From: Muribaculaceae bacterium
GTDB lineage: Bacteria > Bacteroidota > Bacteroidia > Bacteroidales > Muribaculaceae
DNA length: 64,000 nucleotides
Assembly (NCBI GenBank): GCA_017409345.1
Contig: JAFQSX010000011.1
Span: forward strand, 62,001 to 126,000
Direction of reading: 5' to 3'
Position numbers and translations under genes: made by a program. The notes beneath the pieces are model-generated. The model was not told the origin of the DNA, did no database searches, and saw only the letters and a list, made by a program, of their open reading frames with translations. Below, piece after piece: positions 61,859 to 64,000 of this stretch. Position 1 is the first letter of the stretch, and every line of letters begins with the position of its first letter.

Positions 61859-64000
61859 CTATCTCATTCCGGGAGATCCCCAACGACGCTCGTTGCGATT
61901 CTTGGGCTGACCACCATCGCCAAATGTATTAAATTTATATGTCACATTCAACATAAAGTAACGAGTGAGTGAGTTATACTCGGTGTCATCAATATAGTTG
62001 GCAGTAACATTACGACGGATATTTTCTTTTTGTTGCAATAAGTCATATACCTTCAACGACACAGTTGCAGCCTTGCCTTTGAGGAATGAATAGCCGATTG
62101 ATGCGTTCCACATCCATTGGTCTGAGTCGAATCCTTGAGAATAACCATCGGTGCCCGAGAATGAAAGTTCGCTATTGATAGATAAGCCGAAAGGTGCGTT
62201 GTAAGTGGCATTAAACATACCTCCGTAGGTGTGGACATCGCGATTGGCAGTTTTTTGTACCGAGTTGCGCACAATTTGAAGGTTATAGAATGGACGCAAT
62301 TCAAATTCAAGATAATCAGGACGCCAAGCAAATGCAAATGATTCACCGACCATGAAAGAGCCACTGCGATTTCTTTCATTATTGTTGAACCCTACAGTAG
62401 AACTATAGAATCCGAAGAGGTGATTGGAGAATGAGAAAGATTTGTTACGCAGTGGCATCGAAATCATGTTCATCAATCGAGCGTTCCACACGCCGTTTAC
62501 GTTGGTATATTCAGTTGTGCGACCACCGGTTTCGGGGTTGAATGTTGTCTTTGAAATGATGCTGTTTTGGCTATAACGCATGAAAGCCATCAACATTATA
62601 GAGCGTTGCGATTCGGCATTAAAGTCTTGGAAACGCACATTCACGTTGTGAGTAAATGTAGGGTCGAGGTTGGGATTACCAATTACGATATTCAAGGGAT
62701 CCGACATATCGGCTACAGGTTGTAATTGAGCCATTGTAGGTTGAGATGAACGACCCATATAGTTGAGGTTCAAAGAACGTGTCTTGCCCATTTTGTAACG
62801 ATAGCGCAAGAATGGAGCGAAGTTCCACACCCAGCGTTCGGGAATGTTCTTGTTAGCATTAATAAGGTTTTCGCTCTTTTGCATAGTAGGCACAAGTGAT
62901 AACCCTATTTCGGTGTTATAATTCTTACTTACCTTTTTGTATCCTAAGCGAATGTCTTGTGTGAAGAGCTCGTTGCGGAATTGGTTGCTCAAATCTTCGC
63001 TGAAAATAAGATTTTCGGCATCAACCACGATAGCTCCGGTTAATTCATCGTATGATAGGATAGGACGGTCATAGGTGAGTTTGTCGGCATTATTCCATCT
63101 ATATTGTGCGCGATAAGCAAACGTCAAGAAATTGCCGTTTTTCACGTTGCCAAGAGGCTCTGTCCAGGTCACACGACCTTGCACCATATTGCTCCAAGTG
63201 TGGTTGTCGGCATATTGGTCATAGATGTCGAGTGAGTCGAGAAGGAAGAATCGGTTGATAGAGTTGGTATACTCTTCTTCTTTGGTGTCGCTGAATTGAT
63301 AGCGAGCTTGGAACGAGAATGCACGACCAGGACGAGAACTGAATTTATGGCTATATATAAGATTACCTGAGAAGTTATAAGCTGTACCCTCTGAATTGTT
63401 TGTGTTTAAACTGCGAGTAACAGGAGAACGCCATATGTCGCCGGCGCTGGTGAGGGTTGAGTCGAGGCTCCATGAGTCGTTTATGTTAACAGAGAAACGA
63501 GGACGGAATTCAAAGGTATTGGTTGAGTCGGGGTTCCATTGTAGACGGAAACCGGCGCGAATATTGTGACCTTTATCGCGAGAGATTTTACCACTTTGGG
63601 CATAAGACGTTGAGTCGGTAAAAAGGTATTGGCGTTCGCTTCGTTGGCGAGTGTCGCGGTCGCTATGTGAATACATCACATCACCACCCACACGGAATAT
63701 CTCTTTATTACCTACATTGAAGTTAAGACCAAATGCTTGAGATGTGTTTATACCATTGCTTCCTCCAAAACGACGGAATTGACTTCCCCCATCGGCAAAA
63801 CCAAGTTCGTTAATATTATTGAAGTTACCCAAGAAAGTAATCTGGTTTTCATTCCAAAAACGGTTTACATTAAATACCATTTTATAACGATTATCAGTAC
63901 CATATCCGGCATCAATTGTTCCAAACCATCCATTTTTCATCCCTTTCTTAACGGTAAGATTGATTACGGTTTCGTCTTCACCATCATCTACACCTGTAAG
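61859..64000 (-). CDS. Outer-membrane beta-barrel (TonB-dependent-receptor-like) protein, N-terminus outside window
   Basis: C-terminal 713 codons of a large outer-membrane barrel. The frame stays open to the window edge (DDGEDETVINLTVKKG precedes KNGWFGTIDAGYGTD). The sequence is a long series of amphipathic strands with many Asn/Tyr/Arg turns. It ends ...YFMLNVTYKFNTFGDG plus a short charged tail, like the C-terminal strand recognised by BAM. It matches the 'outer membrane beta-barrel protein family' (OMP_b-brl_3-like) common in Bacteroidales, often preceded by a carboxypeptidase-regulatory-like domain that would lie outside this window. Ligand unknown. Confidence 0.85.
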   Translation of the reverse strand, partial: LTGVDDGEDETVINLTVKKGMKNGWFGTIDAGYGTDNRYKMVFNVNRFWNENQITFLGNFNNINELGFADGGSQFRRFGGSNGINTSQAFGLNFNVGNKEIFRVGGDVMYSHSDRDTRQRSERQYLFTDSTSYAQSGKISRDKGHNIRAGFRLQWNPDSTNTFEFRPRFSVNINDSWSLDSTLTSAGDIWRSPVTRSLNTNNSEGTAYNFSGNLIYSHKFSSRPGRAFSFQARYQFSDTKEEEYTNSINRFFLLDSLDIYDQYADNHTWSNMVQGRVTWTEPLGNVKNGNFLTFAYRAQYRWNNADKLTYDRPILSYDELTGAIVVDAENLIFSEDLSNQFRNELFTQDIRLGYKKVSKNYNTEIGLSLVPTMQKSENLINANKNIPERWVWNFAPFLRYRYKMGKTRSLNLNYMGRSSQPTMAQLQPVADMSDPLNIVIGNPNLDPTFTHNVNVRFQDFNAESQRSIMLMAFMRYSQNSIISKTTFNPETGGRTTEYTNVNGVWNARLMNMISMPLRNKSFSFSNHLFGFYSSTVGFNNNERNRSGSFMVGESFAFAWRPDYLEFELRPFYNLQIVRNSVQKTANRDVHTYGGMFNATYNAPFGLSINSELSFSGTDGYSQGFDSDQWMWNASIGYSFLKGKAATVSLKVYDLLQQKENIRRNVTANYIDDTEYNSLTRYFMLNVTYKFNTFGDGGQPKNRNERRWGSPGMR

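Overview
This window most likely comes from a gut-type member of the Bacteroidales. The grounds are the Bacteroidetes promoter signature (TTTG, then TAnnTTTG about 19-20 bases downstream) in front of many genes, and weak or absent Shine-Dalgarno sites. Bacteroidales-typical families also point this way: DUF4954, DUF3256, DUF5715-like, OMP beta-barrel receptors, the frd/sdh CAB cluster, and proteins ending in a type IX secretion (T9SS) sorting domain. Muribaculaceae is my best guess at family level, but that is inference. Most of the sequence is chromosomal housekeeping. No tRNA, rRNA, CRISPR array, transposase or prophage was seen.

Layout. 1-5690 (minus strand): a tight operon of nitroreductase-like lipoprotein, M15-like/DUF5715 protein, a giant AsmA-family protein and a HAD hydrolase cut by the window edge. 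5.8-11.3 kb (minus): ribosomal protein S1, a DUF4954 beta-helix protein and the GTPase HflX, each a separate unit. 11.4-15.5 kb (plus): lpxB, preceded by a truncated copy of its own first 60 codons. Between the two copies lies a roughly 2.2 kb islet holding a HigB/HigA-type toxin-antitoxin pair and small unknown genes; a low-molecular-weight phosphatase follows. 15.6-21.5 kb (plus): GH20 hexosaminidase and cobalamin-dependent methionine synthase. 21.5-23.4 kb (minus): xanthine permease and xanthine phosphoribosyltransferase, a purine salvage pair. 23.8-25.2 kb (plus): RNase Z and TadA. 25.4-28.1 kb (minus): a repeat-bearing secreted glucosaminidase. 28.4-32.3 kb (plus): fumarate reductase/succinate dehydrogenase C-A-B. 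32.6-36.8 kb (minus): yceD-rpmF-fabH, then era and der. 36.9-51.6 kb (minus): C69 dipeptidase, RecB/AddA-like helicase-nuclease, SUI1/YciH, a lipoprotein, a WG-repeat/zinc-finger protein, an alpha/beta hydrolase, XseB/XseA, a DUF3256 protein and a DEAD-box helicase. 51.6-53.6 kb: a Ser/Thr kinase and a divergent conserved gene whose promoters interleave. 53.8-61.2 kb (plus): three tandem paralogous secreted phosphodiester-glycosidase-like proteins with T9SS tails. 61.3-61.7 kb: a repeat-rich intergenic element with imperfect inverted ends. 61.86-64.0 kb (minus): the C-terminal part of an outer-membrane beta-barrel protein.

The parts most worth a second look are the toxin-antitoxin islet that duplicated the 5' end of lpxB (an 'insertion with long target duplication' of an addiction module), the triplicated NAGPA-domain/T9SS locus with an apparent gene-conversion tract, and the inverted-repeat intergenic element. 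All motif and repeat calls were made by eye; no database search was run.
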